Shown here piece after piece: positions 63,501 through 64,000 of a DNA stretch of 64,000 bases. Position 1 is the first letter of the stretch. Each line of letters starts with the position of its first letter. The position numbers and the translations under genes are program-made. The DNA lies in IMG/VR virus record IMGVR_UViG_3300028920_000022, positions 186,001 to 250,000 of that record. One strand, 5' to 3'. The notes beneath the pieces are model-generated. The model was not told the DNA's origin. It did not search any database and worked only from the letters and a program-made list of their open reading frames with translations. Origin of the DNA: a virus.

Positions 63501-63974
63501 TTAAAACACGCACTAGAAGCTGCAACTAAACCTCCAGGAATTACCCCACCAGCCCAGAGAAGCGACATGGCTTTACCTCTACAGGAAGGTACCGAGTTTG
63601 TTAATAATGTGCCAGATTTTCCTATCAGTAGCGGATCTATATCTTTGCGTAGACCATTTAACTTTCCAAGAACAAATGGAACCCAGTTGGGACGACAACT
63701 GTTGCAATATAACGGAGTTAACAAAAGCACTCTATACTTGAATGATGTGAATGAGTTTGTGATAAGTCAATTGGGTGGTCATAACACAAACCAACCACAT
63801 TTAGTTATTCAGGTTCTGCAGAATTTGAAACAGGACATTAATAACATTAAAAACAATTGGTCTGATCTGGCAGAACAACAAATGACTAGACCCCAAAGGG
63901 AAGCTAGAGTTGCTCCAGCTAGTACTTGGATTTATAATCTTAACGCTTTGATTCAAACAATAACCCATATGTAA
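60582..63974 (+). CDS. Large structural protein with LGFKQIPSN domain
   Basis: 1130 residues. Residues about 31-115 (GEKIAFLGFKQIPSNLRSIL to YPLLAFGLP) nearly repeat a unit of the 47565-50063 protein. The rest alternates predicted helices with Pro/Lys linkers; several short helices recur with KxAE-type turns. No enzyme motif. The size suggests a virion internal or tail-associated protein. It ends at an ATGA overlap with a further gene. Confidence 0.65.
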   Translation: MISKHIGFRDSEVMRELERQELKKAAMPEKGEKIAFLGFKQIPSNLRSILETFERMLGIKAVPISLGPEGKEKVEQYVQEGYNIDKQHSKVYDDVEELLQEYPLLAFGLPDEEDEEEDDYGPTENVADDVMTLARGLRNKGFTKEATDLEDKFLLYKTAETHLYRVFDEDGEDLIDFSHQDGDIEVAPAKEGYGKVETIVSQHKKIEDVVNKKPTGKLGGHPAGAKKSGEVKKTAREYTGPQPDVPKPTVKLPSSSEINSQEQLKQEWNFLYNTQKRLLNLIIGDEDAGGRGDWGIKFGSGKRTRARGSVNEFWVEAEAPGLFTPNNVVTLFTETYDRAYIPERIKNTPYEGLLKFYLKKSGQEVSFNKLYDGVFEKLQVKASPGSFYVIFNESQIAAINKGLITHVNNVVKDIKSIDYGSVPNLGNREEMQASVSTLETALATLQNIMQSGMDRQVQTLILSKLDDNTGNRIDQYKYEQDNPNTANRIVHAYNDLQTNVRRLSDHIENLLKKPTVQVAVGPAEVDMPMAKTVGNVWTTPSTKLALVGSSMPNNRGQWLAKQFEQLAVLASNSKKWKQGAPIFKQAAVFCRQYVNQNPKHTLWNLLVNLSKNPSFKSYFSGWEVKIKNLEQLRNIFTNVLPAKIKSASVKSVVKTAGIEDPDFVPPGATPTPKKPTAKPGNRLVPKNRQKAQYARYQAAIDKYHDAHPEAADAVIIMQNQLNMIASKLGEIAKQTNKITQEEVASAVIKLLSTGLKGGRSAQDSLDGLWATSTNTALEALQNIIDKLYPDDNIKLNNNINYKSAKDADIVQAAQSNSSIIEDIIKKKFKEDFDVTVPNTPDELKEESTTNQPTNQIRQGVWDQLNYARMRAGGAWTDISENPDVFVRDDTFNTLDKFANFLESYRLASRKMTGELWDKWLGWFAMRANWLRDHNQDTSKGKYLTAVQTLRSKLRKAISKLGDKAANNAFSPEDLKHALEAATKPPGITPPAQRSDMALPLQEGTEFVNNVPDFPISSGSISLRRPFNFPRTNGTQLGRQLLQYNGVNKSTLYLNDVNEFVISQLGGHNTNQPHLVIQVLQNLKQDINNIKNNWSDLAEQQMTRPQREARVAPASTWIYNLNALIQTITHM

Positions 63975-64000
63975 TGACTAAAACTATCTATAACGATGAT
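63974..64000 (+). CDS. Start of a further gene, cut by the right edge
   Basis: An ATG overlapping the previous TAA opens a frame (MTKTIYNDD) that runs to the window end. Only nine codons are visible, so nothing can be said of function. Confidence 0.4.

Overview
The window is a 64 kb piece of a large tailed-phage genome (Caudoviricetes, probably jumbo or near-jumbo size). It is AT-rich and tightly packed, with short or overlapping gene junctions, and all but one gene lie on the + strand. Phage identity rests on a large terminase, a portal and a protease/scaffold-like protein in the right half, and on a T4-like recombination/replication set in the left half. Nothing in the sequence fixes the host. 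A DnaE-type polymerase, an N-terminally anchored protein with a barrel-like C-terminus and several chaperones suggest a bacterial, probably Gram-negative, host. No tRNA gene, CRISPR array or integrase was seen.

Region 1 (1-21 kb) holds early and middle genes: a Dam-type methylase (minus strand, cut by the left edge), a HEKGH metalloprotease-like protein, an HNH nuclease, a frame-disrupted dUTPase, a family 4 uracil-DNA glycosylase and an AAA+ ATPase. These are followed by translation initiation factor IF-3, peptide deformylase with a SEC-C tail, thioredoxin, the zinc domain of a primase, SbcD/SbcC (gp47/gp46), ribosomal protein bL12, a dNMP kinase, a Cas4/RecB-like nuclease, a full-length trigger factor and a nucleoside deoxyribosyltransferase. 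Many small zinc-ribbon and unknown proteins lie between them.

Region 2 (21-34 kb) holds replication and recombination genes: a DNA polymerase III alpha gene broken into two genes by a split intein, with a free-standing Vsr-like homing endonuclease between the halves; a RecA/UvsX recombinase; a gp32-like single-strand binding protein followed by a clear terminator; a RuvC-like resolvase; a complete type I DnaJ; the TOPRIM half of the primase; two sigma-region-4-like HTH proteins; and a multi-module HNH protein.

Region 3 (34-64 kb) is the morphogenesis block: unknown virion-like proteins, the large terminase, the portal, repeat-rich structural proteins, a prohead-protease-like protein fused to a long scaffold-like region, a LAGLIDADG endonuclease and a 1130-residue structural protein. 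Unexpected enzymes sit inside it: a CCA-adding-enzyme-like nucleotidyltransferase next to a receiver-like protein (possible RNA repair pair), and a protein with a tyrosine-phosphatase signature. No major capsid protein was recognised, so it probably lies to the right of the window.

The most striking theme is a set of proteins that act on the ribosome or on the chain leaving it (IF-3, bL12, deformylase-SEC-C, trigger factor) plus folding helpers (DnaJ, thioredoxin). This looks like a phage kit for retuning host translation and nascent-chain processing. The second is the fractured dnaE with a split intein.
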